A stretch of 55,372 nt of DNA, taken from positions 1 to 55,372 of the IMG/VR virus record IMGVR_UViG_3300034071_002180. One strand, given 5' to 3'. The position numbers and the translations under genes are program-made. The notes beneath the pieces were generated by a model. The model worked only from the letters and a program-made list of their open reading frames with translations, was not told the DNA's origin and searched no databases. This document shows, piece after piece, positions 30,500-36,875 of the stretch (position 1 is its first letter; each line of letters opens with the position of its first letter). The DNA comes from a virus.

Positions 30500-31183
30500 A
30501 TGGAAAAAATATACTTAGATGAAGATAAGCAAATTTGGATCATTGAAGACTTTCTTACAAAAGAAGAGTTAGAGTGGTTTAAGACTCAGACTGATGATTT
30601 AAATGGATGGTATGCAACAATGAGATCTCCATATGGAAATATTTTAAACAAATTTTTAAACATTGTTCCCAAGTATGATGAGACTGGTAATATTATTTTT
30701 CCAAATAAAGATTCAGAAGTTATTAACTTACCAGTATTTTCTGATCCCGACGGAGTTTGGGACAGACTTGATTCTGTTTTGCCACCATCATACAAAAGAC
30801 ACGCAACACTACAAACATTTAAGTATATGACTGATGAAGAAATTGAAACAAATGTAAACCCAGATGTTTTAACTGAGTATGGAGTAAAGACAGAAGATAT
30901 TGATTTTGCAATGTATTGGCATCAAGATCCTGGAGCAGAAAGCAACATCAATGCATCATTTAGTCTTTATCTTAATGATGATTTTGAGGGCGGAGAACTA
31001 GAGTTTGGAAACTTGCCAATTAAAGTTAAGCCCAAGGCTGGCATGCTTGCTGTAATCCCTGGTGGAGACAAGTACAAGCATAGAGTAAATAAAGTTCTTG
31101 GACCTAACTCAAGACACACACTGTATGGAAACTCATTTATAGACATTGAGTCTGCTCCAGAAAGTACCGCAGACGACTGCTAA
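30500..31183 (+). CDS. 2OG-Fe(II) oxygenase
   Basis: 227 residues. HxD as HQD in MYWHQDPGAES, then SLYLNDDFEGGELEFGNL and a PKAGMLAVIPGGDKYKHRVN core with the distal His and following Arg (RHTLYGNSF). A typical prolyl-4-hydroxylase-like dioxygenase; substrate unknown. Leaderless: TATCAT 30488-30493, 6 nt before the ATG. Confidence 0.85.
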   Translation: MEKIYLDEDKQIWIIEDFLTKEELEWFKTQTDDLNGWYATMRSPYGNILNKFLNIVPKYDETGNIIFPNKDSEVINLPVFSDPDGVWDRLDSVLPPSYKRHATLQTFKYMTDEEIETNVNPDVLTEYGVKTEDIDFAMYWHQDPGAESNINASFSLYLNDDFEGGELEFGNLPIKVKPKAGMLAVIPGGDKYKHRVNKVLGPNSRHTLYGNSFIDIESAPESTADDC

Positions 31184-31203
31184 AAGGGTGTTATAATATA
31201 AAC

Positions 31204-31992
31204 ATGAAATCTATATATGACATCCAATTGGACTCTGCCGAAGGCACTCCAAACTTTCTAGAACAATTCAAGGGCAAAGCAGTATTGCTCATCAACACAA
31301 CTGTGGGTTGTGGTAACGCTGGTCAGATGGAGTCCATTCAGTGGATCCAAGAAGACATGGCTGGAGAAGACTTTACCGTTGTAGCAATTCCTACTAACGA
31401 CTTCTGTGGTCCAAGCATTACAAAGGGCAAGTGGTCAAAAGGTATTACTTGTGGTATGGATTCTAAGTTATACGGAGAAGATGTCTATGGTGTTACATTC
31501 CCATTCTCAGAGATGATTGTTTCTAATCCCGCAGAAATTCCATTAGAGGCACCATGGCTTGGACAAGGTCCAGGGCTTAACGGAAACGGTCAGCCATTTG
31601 GAGAAAGACATGAACTTTATTTAGAGATCTCTAATCAGATTAGATTGCTTGCTGAAGACAAAGTTGCAAACGGTATAGTTGAAAAGACAGATTACGAATC
31701 ACGATACCTAAATCAACATGATGGTGGTTCTATGATGAACGCTAACTTTGAAAAGTATTTAATTGACAAAGATGGTTACGTAGTTAAGCATTATCCTGCT
31801 ACAACACTAAACTGGGATGTAGAGCGCACTCTTAAAGAAGATCTTGCAGCACAAGGAATCTGGGCAAAGATGGGTCCAGATAGATCTGAGTACATCTTCA
31901 ATGAAGAAAACGCTGTTATTCGTGACCATATTGAAAGACTTATGGCTGGCGAAAGATCACGCATCAACCCAAACCTAGTTCTATCTAACTAA
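31204..31992 (+). CDS. divergent, enlarged glutathione-peroxidase-like protein
   Basis: 262 residues, against ~160 for typical GPx. The thioredoxin-like core is visible: FKGKAVLLINTTVGCGNAGQ with the peroxidatic Cys, IPTNDFCGP in place of the FPCNQFG block, and NANFEKYLIDKDGYVVKHYP in place of WNFxKFLI. About 90 extra residues lie between the second and third blocks. Likely a thiol peroxidase of the cytoplasm or a redox partner. Leaderless (TATAAT 31192-31197). Followed 17 nt later by a standard GPx gene. Confidence 0.75.
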   Translation: MKSIYDIQLDSAEGTPNFLEQFKGKAVLLINTTVGCGNAGQMESIQWIQEDMAGEDFTVVAIPTNDFCGPSITKGKWSKGITCGMDSKLYGEDVYGVTFPFSEMIVSNPAEIPLEAPWLGQGPGLNGNGQPFGERHELYLEISNQIRLLAEDKVANGIVEKTDYESRYLNQHDGGSMMNANFEKYLIDKDGYVVKHYPATTLNWDVERTLKEDLAAQGIWAKMGPDRSEYIFNEENAVIRDHIERLMAGERSRINPNLVLSN

Positions 31993-32008
31993 CAGAAAGA
32001 AGACTCAT

Positions 32009-32437
32009 ATGAGTATATATGACTTGTCATTTATTGACAACTCTGGTAATGAAATAAAACTGGAAAGTTTTAAAGGTAAAAGCATATTGATAGTTAACAC
32101 TGCAAGCCAGTGTGGATACACAAAACAATATGAAGACCTACAAAAGATCCAAAGCGACTCTGTTGTTGTAATTGGATTTCCATGTAATCAGTTTGGTAAT
32201 CAAGAGCCAGGAACAACAGAAGAAATCAAAGCATTCTGCACAAACATCTATGGTATAACCTTTCCTATATCACAAAAGGTAGAGGTTAATGGTCCTAATG
32301 CACACGAGATATATAAGTACTGCAAAGACAGTGCTAACGTTACTAATATTGGTTGGAACTTTGAGAAATTCTTAGTATCTGTTGACGGATCAATTACTCA
32401 TTATCCTAGTTCACATCAAGTATCAGACATCGTTTGA
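32009..32437 (+). CDS. glutathione peroxidase (thiol peroxidase)
   Basis: 142 residues. NTASQCGYT holds the peroxidatic Cys, GFPCNQFGNQEPG the Gln and resolving-Cys block, and WNFEKFLVSVDG the catalytic Trp-Asn. A full GPx core of the Cys type that reduces peroxides with thioredoxin; a thioredoxin gene is at 33937. AGAAAGAAGA precedes the ATG, so it is probably the second gene of an operon with its enlarged paralogue. Confidence 0.9.
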   Translation: MSIYDLSFIDNSGNEIKLESFKGKSILIVNTASQCGYTKQYEDLQKIQSDSVVVIGFPCNQFGNQEPGTTEEIKAFCTNIYGITFPISQKVEVNGPNAHEIYKYCKDSANVTNIGWNFEKFLVSVDGSITHYPSSHQVSDIV

Positions 32438-32462
32438 CAATCAGTTTGCCTTAAGGTATACT
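32434..32462 (+). promoter_or_regulatory. promoter, leaderless
   Basis: TTGACA, 17-nt spacer, TATACT, 6 nt to the ATG at 32469. The -35 box overlaps the GPx stop codon. Confidence 0.7.
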
Positions 32463-32468
32463 TGAACT

Positions 32469-32642
32469 ATGAGTATAGATGATATGACATTACGAGAAGA
32501 AATTGCAAGGGCTATAGAAGCCATACCTATTGAACCATCAATAACAAATGCTTTAGGCATGCGTACAGAAGCAGCAAAAATTGCAAGAGGATTGGATAAT
32601 TATATGACTCAATGGTATGAAAGGCAGGTAGATTTCGAATGA
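32469..32642 (+). CDS. 57-residue helical protein, unknown
   Basis: MSIDDMTLREEIARAIEAIP... resembles short helical proteins of actinophages (I-A-x-A-I ... I-A-x-G). Leaderless. Overlaps the next start by ATGA. Confidence 0.6.
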   Translation: MSIDDMTLREEIARAIEAIPIEPSITNALGMRTEAAKIARGLDNYMTQWYERQVDFE

Positions 32643-32728
32643 TAAGTTTTTTCTTTTTAATTCCAGCATTCTTGGTAGGTTATGTAGCATGCTACCTTAT
32701 TATGACATATCATGTTGATCAAAACTAG
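32639..32728 (+). CDS. 29-residue membrane peptide
   Basis: MISFFFLIPAFLVGYVACYL..., one transmembrane helix. Coupled to both neighbours by overlap. Confidence 0.5.
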   Translation: MISFFFLIPAFLVGYVACYLIMTYHVDQN

Positions 32729-33179
32729 CCCAAGTTCATCTGCGTACATCTTTGACGTAGATGGCACCCTGGCCAATGTAGATCCTTACCTGCATTATGT
32801 TCGTGGCTCTAATAGGGATTACGAGGCTTTTCATGAGGCTTCTATTGATGCCCTGCCAAATATACAGGTAGTAGAAATGTTAAACCATGCTTTCTTTGAT
32901 CAGATGCACGTTATTATTGTCACATCAAGAAAAGAAACTTGGCGTGGACTAACATCATATTGGCTTGCCAAAAATGACATTGGTCACCATGCACTGTACA
33001 TGCGTAGTGACGATGATAACAGGCCAGACTACGAAGTTAAAAAAGATATCTTACTTAAGATTAAGAAACATTGGAATGTTGTTCATGCAGTAGATGATAA
33101 TCCCAATGTGATTAGATTGTGGGAAGATCATGGAATTCCAACTACTAAGATTGGTACATGGGATGGAAACAAGTCTTGA
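32712..33179 (+). CDS. HAD-family phosphatase, PNKP 3'-phosphatase-like
   Basis: 155 residues. Motif I FDVDGTLANVDP, motif II IIVTSRKE, motif III/IV Lys then VDDNPNVIRLW: a complete HAD active site. The layout matches the phosphatase half of phage polynucleotide kinases (T4 Pnkp type), though nucleotide phosphatases are similar. Overlaps the small membrane gene by 17 nt. Confidence 0.8.
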   Translation: MLIKTSPSSSAYIFDVDGTLANVDPYLHYVRGSNRDYEAFHEASIDALPNIQVVEMLNHAFFDQMHVIIVTSRKETWRGLTSYWLAKNDIGHHALYMRSDDDNRPDYEVKKDILLKIKKHWNVVHAVDDNPNVIRLWEDHGIPTTKIGTWDGNKS

Positions 33180-33210
33180 TACTTTTATCTCAGTATGGTA
33201 TGATTAGTTT

Positions 33211-33348
33211 ATGAGCAAACGAGTTAAGAAGATTTATAAGTGTGTTGAATGTGAAACAATGATTACGATTGTAACCAAGGTTCACGAACTTCCAGAGTCA
33301 ATAATCTGTCCTTGTGACAACGTAGCAGAAAGCCAGGGTGCAAAATGA
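33211..33348 (+). CDS. 45-residue zinc-ribbon protein
   Basis: MSKRVKKIYKCVECETMITI..., then ICPCDN: CxxC...CxC. Leaderless (TATGAT 33199-33204). Function unknown. Confidence 0.6.
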   Translation: MSKRVKKIYKCVECETMITIVTKVHELPESIICPCDNVAESQGAK

Positions 33349-33506
33349 GAAAGTCTAACAACAAAACCTCTCAGCATAAGATTAAGAGAGCAACAAAGAA
33401 CAAGAAGAGAATACAGGATAAGCCTTATCTTTCTAAATTTGAACGCAAACAGCAACGGATCAGAGAAGAAATTATTCTTGGATCTTTACGCTCAGTCCCT
33501 AACTAG
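33345..33506 (+). CDS. 53-residue strongly basic protein
   Basis: MRKSNNKTSQHKIKRATKNK..., about one third Lys/Arg; likely binds RNA or DNA. Starts in an ATGA overlap. Confidence 0.55.
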   Translation: MRKSNNKTSQHKIKRATKNKKRIQDKPYLSKFERKQQRIREEIILGSLRSVPN

Positions 33507-33519
33507 AACTGGAGATATT

Positions 33520-33663
33520 GTGGTAGATCAAGACGAAGTAAATAAAATATCAAAAGAAATAAAACGTTACATTATTAAACAACACATGAAAACATACTAT
33601 CATTCTACTATTGGGATTTTATGCTTTCTTCTTGGAACATTCTTTGGCTTACTAATTAAATAA
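33520..33663 (+). CDS. 47-residue single-pass membrane protein
   Basis: From GTG 33520 (GGAG 5 nt upstream): MVDQDEVNKISKEIKRYIIK... then a C-terminal helix GILCFLLGTFFGLLI. A longer frame from 33439 would overlap the basic protein by 68 nt, so is less likely. Lies 6 nt before tRNA genes. Confidence 0.5.
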   Translation: MVDQDEVNKISKEIKRYIIKQHMKTYYHSTIGILCFLLGTFFGLLIK

Positions 33664-33669
33664 GGACTA

Positions 33670-33747
33670 GCACCAGTAGCCAAGTTGGTTAAGGCACCGA
33701 ACTCATAATTCGGCTATTCGTAGGTTCAAGTCCTACCTGGTGTACCA
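33670..33747 (+). tRNA. tRNA with CAT anticodon (Met or Ile2)
   Basis: Acceptor GCACCAG/CTGGTGT, D arm GCC...GGC, anticodon arm CCGAA-ctCATaa-TTCGG, T arm GTAGG-ttcaagt-CCTAC, discriminator A and encoded CCA. Elongator Met or lysidine-modified Ile cannot be told apart by eye; no initiator-type features. Confidence 0.9.
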
Positions 33748-33748
33748 T

Positions 33749-33820
33749 ACCTCTGTAACTCAGCGGAAGAGTAGCGGACTTCTAATCCGTTTGTCGCAGG
33801 TTCGATTCCTGCCAGGGGTA
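33749..33820 (+). tRNA. tRNA-Arg (TCT)
   Basis: Acceptor ACCTCTG/CAGGGGT, D arm ACTC/GAGT, anticodon arm GCGGA-ctTCTaa-TCCGT, T arm GCAGG-ttcgatt-CCTGC. No encoded CCA. Reads AGA/AGG-type Arg codons that suit an AT-rich genome. One base after the preceding tRNA. Confidence 0.93.
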
Positions 33821-33837
33821 CATGGTATAATTATATT

Positions 33838-33943
33838 GTGACAATATAGTCGCTGTATCTTTGTCGGGAAACTTTTTTATAGCGTGTTGCAACACTATAT
33901 TGTCCTTAACTTAAAGTCCTGGGTATGACTTAAAAACTACCCA
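33838..33943 (+). ncRNA. candidate structured RNA with three-way junction and CCT-hairpin (copy 7)
   Basis: TATAAT at 33826-33831 predicts a 5' end at 33838. Starting at nucleotide 3: P1 GACAATATAG (33840-33849) pairs with CTATATTGTC (33895-33904); one base later P2 CGCTGTA pairs with TATAGCG (33851-33884); directly after it P3 TGT-TGCA-ACA (33885-33894). Then the CCT element follows: GGGTA, 12-nt loop ending AAAAC, TACCC (33918-33942), which covaries from GAGTA/TACTC. The 3' end overlaps the thioredoxin gene on the other strand. No frame fits inside. Function unknown. Confidence 0.65.
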
Positions 33944-34188
33944 AATATAGATCTTATAACAGATTCTGGCTTAACTCCGCCAAGCATATTATGATACTCT
34001 CCATCAATAAGTGCAATGAATGTTGGAACAGACTGAACTCTATACTCTCTGACTAACTCAGTCTCCGCATCTACGTCAACCTTTGTATATTTTATATCTG
34101 GGTTATCGTTAATAAACCTTTCAATGACTGGAGCCATACTCTTGCATGGGTTACACCAATCTGCTGTAAAATGTAAAAGTTCTTTCAT
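33937..34188 (-). CDS. thioredoxin
   Basis: 83 residues, the compact phage type. LLHFTADWCNPCKSMAPVI holds the redox CxxC as CNPC, then YRVQSVPTFIALIDG contains the cis-Pro and following strand. It could reduce the glutathione peroxidases at 31204-32437. Start overlaps the upstream small gene (ATGA). Confidence 0.9.
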   Translation of the reverse strand: MKELLHFTADWCNPCKSMAPVIERFINDNPDIKYTKVDVDAETELVREYRVQSVPTFIALIDGEYHNMLGGVKPESVIRSIFG

Positions 34189-34316
34189 GGCTTTGGCTTA
34201 TGCTTTACTTCATAAGGGGCAATCTTAGACTTGATGCGACCATCTTTATATAGTCTAACAATCCATCCATCTTTAATCTGAACAGGGTTAAAGGCTGCTG
34301 CTTTTTTCTTTGGCAT
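34185..34316 (-). CDS. 43-residue basic protein, unknown
   Basis: MPKKKAAAFNPVQIKDGWIV..., basic and short, with a beta-strand-like middle. TAATG overlap upstream and ATGA overlap downstream with thioredoxin. No family recognised. Confidence 0.6.
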   Translation of the reverse strand: MPKKKAAAFNPVQIKDGWIVRLYKDGRIKSKIAPYEVKHKPKP

Positions 34317-34756
34317 TACTTTGCCACCTTAAATGGAGAATCAACCCAACTATCTGATTTGGCAACTGGGATACAGTTAGGCACTGGCTTTCCGTCTGCA
34401 CCTGGTTTCATTCCTCTTTGTACATATCCATCCCAGCAAGGTGCTGCTTTGCCCATTTGTGCATCATACATAGCCATAGCAACTTCTGAATCTTCAGGCT
34501 CAACCATTAGTGGTGGGATCTGTACATACATAGACATTGCACATGCAGTGTATAGTCTTGTTGCTTCCCATAATCCGCTTTCTTCTTGTTCAAATAGTTG
34601 AATCATTACCGCAGGATTTTCTGCACTTGCTTCCATATAATATTCTGTTTCTGGATTACCAAGAGCGCCTTCATACATAACATGTACTACTTGCCCTATG
34701 TGTGTATCTCCTTCTCCACCGTGGGAGGTCATTGCGAAATCGCCTTCTTTTAACAT
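34316..34756 (-). CDS. phage protein with CWxGYxxxGMK motif
   Basis: 146 residues. The N-terminal part, DFAMTSHGGEGDTHIGQVVHVM, is beta-rich; the C-terminal CWDGYVQRGMKPGADGKPVP followed by NC is a short segment found at the ends of many phage and giant-virus structural or prohead-related proteins. Leaderless (TATACT 34763-34768, minus). Function unknown. Confidence 0.65.
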   Translation of the reverse strand: MLKEGDFAMTSHGGEGDTHIGQVVHVMYEGALGNPETEYYMEASAENPAVMIQLFEQEESGLWEATRLYTACAMSMYVQIPPLMVEPEDSEVAMAMYDAQMGKAAPCWDGYVQRGMKPGADGKPVPNCIPVAKSDSWVDSPFKVAK

Positions 34757-34773
34757 ATTAATAGTATACCATA

Positions 34774-35040
34774 TTAACCAGCAAGCCTATTATGAGTCCT
34801 TATCCTATGGCAATTGGCACAAACCACCTCACACTTTTCGATCTCTTTCTTAATAGCCTTCCAGGAAAAACCATCGTGGATCATTCTGGATATGTTATAT
34901 TTCTTATCTCTTACATGATCAAAGTCTAAGATTATGTGGTTACCAACACCACAGTCTACACAGCCAGAATCCTCTTTTATCTTAGCAAGCATCTTCTTAT
35001 ACTGCTGCTTATTATAATGGTCTAACTCTTTGTCAGTCAT
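34774..35040 (-). CDS. HNH endonuclease
   Basis: 88 residues. CVDCGVGNHIILDFDHVRDK...CEVVCANCHRIRTHNR is a full HNH domain: two CxxC zinc knuckles and the DH...N/H core. Free-standing HNH nucleases of this size are often homing endonucleases or packaging helpers. TATAAT (35048-35053, minus) is 7 nt before the ATG. A structured RNA candidate lies directly upstream. Confidence 0.85.
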   Translation of the reverse strand: MTDKELDHYNKQQYKKMLAKIKEDSGCVDCGVGNHIILDFDHVRDKKYNISRMIHDGFSWKAIKKEIEKCEVVCANCHRIRTHNRLAG

Positions 35041-35061
35041 TGCTATTATTATACCGTGAAA

Positions 35062-35153
35062 ATATTAAGGCCCCACACAGGCAATTCACCTGACTTGCGC
35101 CACGGTCTCTATCCAATGGGTAACTAATCCATCACTAAGGTCCTGTGTGGGAC
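35062..35153 (-). ncRNA. candidate structured RNA upstream of the HNH gene
   Basis: On the minus strand TATAAT at 35160-35165 predicts a 5' end at 35153. P1 starts at nucleotide 3: CCCACACAGG (35151-35142) pairs perfectly with CCTGTGTGGG (35081-35072), prolonged by ACCT/AGGT; inside are ATGG/CCAT and GAC/GTC hairpins. There is no T run, so it is not a plain terminator. The -10-to-P1 geometry is the same as in the RNA at 33838. Orientation is inferred; the stem is also palindromic on the plus strand. Confidence 0.5.
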
Positions 35154-35168
35154 ACTTCTATTATACTG

Positions 35169-36212
35169 CTACTTTGAACTTATTTCTGCTACTCTTGCCT
35201 TTGAAAACTTGAGCATAGCACTTCTGATTGGAGAGTAGCCAAGATCTTCAGCCTTCTTGCCACAGGTATCAAGCATAAAGTTAAAGAACTTTTTAACGGA
35301 ATCATTTTTTGAGTTCTTCTCTTTGTATGCTATACCGTATGTGAATGTTGATATGTTATAGGATAGTTTATTAGGGTTCTTGTAATTAATTTTAACTACG
35401 CCACTCTTGTCTGGGACAAAGTCTCCAAGGAATACTGACGCTGCACTCACTGTTGGCTGTATAAACCTTCCAGCCTCATTCTCAACAGAGACTGTCTTTA
35501 GTCCTCTTGCATATGATATCTCATTGTATCCAATAGATCCATTTGTAGTTCCTTGTACCATTGCAATTCCATGAGACCCAGAAGCGCTGGTCATATAACT
35601 CTTAGATATATCTCCAGGGAATGCAGTACCAAAGTTTTTATTCCCTGGTTTGTTCCATATAGTTGGAGCAACTGCATTAAGGTATGAGGTAAAAACTTCT
35701 GAAGTTCCAGAACCATCAACACGGTATACAACTCTAATCTTTGTTGCTGGTATCTTAGGTAGTTTTCCTGATATAAGGTTTTCTTTTAATATCTGTGGGT
35801 CGTTCCACATTGTTATTTGTCCCGCAAAAACTTTAGCAAGGGTATCTTTACTCATCTTGATAGTAACTTTATATCCATCAAGTTTGTAGATAATTCCAAT
35901 TGGCCCTGCTACCAATGGAACATATACAAACTCTTTTGATGGCTTTACTTCTGTACCAGAGTAAGGAACATCTGACATAGCAAAGTCTGTTACTCCATTT
36001 GAAAACATATTCTTTCCAGCACCTGATCCAGATGCTCCATATACAACAGAATCTCCTGTTGATTTCATAAATTCGACCCTGCATCTGTCTATAAAGTTAG
36101 CAGCAAATGTGGATCCAGCACCTTGAAGGTTGTCAGCATGTGAAGGGGTAATAAAAAAAGCATTAGCAAATATGGCTAATGCTACTGGTAAAGCAATGAA
36201 TTTAAATTTCAT
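35169..36212 (-). CDS. pstS: PstS-like phosphate-binding protein
   Basis: 347 residues with a signal peptide (MKFKFIALPVALAIFANAFF...SHA) and the PstS opening LQGAGSTFAANFIDRCRVEF, then YGASGSGAGKNMFS, DFAMSDVPYSG, YRVDGSGTSEVFTSYL and SASGSHGIAMVQG: the phosphate-binding Ser/Thr/Arg/Asp residues of the family are present. It would capture phosphate at the cell surface of the infected host. Start 36212 has TATACT 6 nt upstream (leaderless), which rules out a longer form. Phage-borne pstS is known from aquatic phages. Confidence 0.92.
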   Translation of the reverse strand: MKFKFIALPVALAIFANAFFITPSHADNLQGAGSTFAANFIDRCRVEFMKSTGDSVVYGASGSGAGKNMFSNGVTDFAMSDVPYSGTEVKPSKEFVYVPLVAGPIGIIYKLDGYKVTIKMSKDTLAKVFAGQITMWNDPQILKENLISGKLPKIPATKIRVVYRVDGSGTSEVFTSYLNAVAPTIWNKPGNKNFGTAFPGDISKSYMTSASGSHGIAMVQGTTNGSIGYNEISYARGLKTVSVENEAGRFIQPTVSAASVFLGDFVPDKSGVVKINYKNPNKLSYNISTFTYGIAYKEKNSKNDSVKKFFNFMLDTCGKKAEDLGYSPIRSAMLKFSKARVAEISSK

Positions 36213-36285
36213 ACTTACAGTATATATGACAAGGCTATAAACTTTTGTTATAATTGGTAAACTAAGAATTAAATTTAGATGAATA

Positions 36286-36390
36286 ATGAGCAGTTTATGG
36301 ACTTGCTCAGGTCTCCCAGGGTGCGACCCTGGCTTGTCCGTACTCAGCAATAAGGTTGCTAAAAGCAACTGCATGTATCATGACGGAATA
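36286..36390 (-). ncRNA. candidate structured RNA ending in CCT-hairpin (copy 8)
   Basis: TATAAT at 36397-36402 (minus, at the end of hsp20) predicts a start near 36390. The RNA can fold as TCCGT/ACGGA enclosing CATG-ATA-CATG and GTTGC/GCAAC hairpins, followed by a strong CCAGGGT-CGC-ACCCTGG hairpin, GAGA, and the CCT element (GAGCA, 11-nt loop ending AAAC, TGCTC at 36311-36288). About 105 nt long, like the RNA at 33838. No frame inside. Stops before the pstS promoter. Confidence 0.55.
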
Positions 36391-36402
36391 CTATCTATTA
36401 TA

Positions 36403-36819
36403 CTATTTAATTTTAATAGATTTTGGCTTTTTGTCTTCAGGAACAATGCGTACAACATTTACATGTAGCATACCATCCTTTAGTTCTGCAGAAGTTACTT
36501 CCATGTACTCTCCCAGTGCAAAAGATCTTACAAACTTTCTTCCTGCGATTCCCTTGTGAACTACCTCTGCATCTGTCACTTCAACAATCTCACCCTTGAT
36601 GATCAGTGTTCCATTATCTACTGAAACATCAATATCGTCTTTTGAAAAACCAGCGACAGCCAGTGAAATCTTGTATGTATCTTCATCTAGTTTGATTAGA
36701 TCATACGGAGGGTATGACTGTGAGTTTGTTTTATGTGCTGTATTTAGGCGACTCAACTCTCTGTTGAAGCCAATAAAAAAAGGATCATTGAATAGATCCA
36801 TAGCGTACTTTGTTACCAT
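36403..36819 (-). CDS. small heat-shock protein Hsp20
   Basis: 138 residues. The alpha-crystallin domain spans ~40-125: YKISLAVAGFSKDDIDVSVD, NGTLIIKGE, FVRSFALGEYMEVTSAELKDGML, with the G-x-L signature as DGMLHVNV. IbpA-like. It would bind unfolding proteins in the host cytoplasm. GAAAGGGG precedes the ATG. Hsp20 genes are also common in cyanophages. Confidence 0.9.
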   Translation of the reverse strand: MVTKYAMDLFNDPFFIGFNRELSRLNTAHKTNSQSYPPYDLIKLDEDTYKISLAVAGFSKDDIDVSVDNGTLIIKGEIVEVTDAEVVHKGIAGRKFVRSFALGEYMEVTSAELKDGMLHVNVVRIVPEDKKPKSIKIK

Positions 36820-36875
36820 GTTATTCCCCTTTCAAGCGAATAAGTTAATTCCCCCCATTTGGGCAGGTATAAATA

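Noticed and set aside
33838-33848. Leaderless gene starting GTG at 33838
   Set aside because: The fourth codon is a stop (GTG ACA ATA TAG), so the promoter must serve an untranslated RNA.
34774-35153. Group I intron with its HNH homing endonuclease
   Set aside because: The neighbouring genes are complete, no split gene or intron core (P3-P7) was seen, and the RNA element is only ~90 nt.
36286-36373. Possible tRNA on the plus strand (GCAGTT/AACTGC acceptor-like ends)
   Set aside because: No T-loop TTCRA and no proper anticodon arm; the minus-strand fold ending in the CCT hairpin explains the region better.
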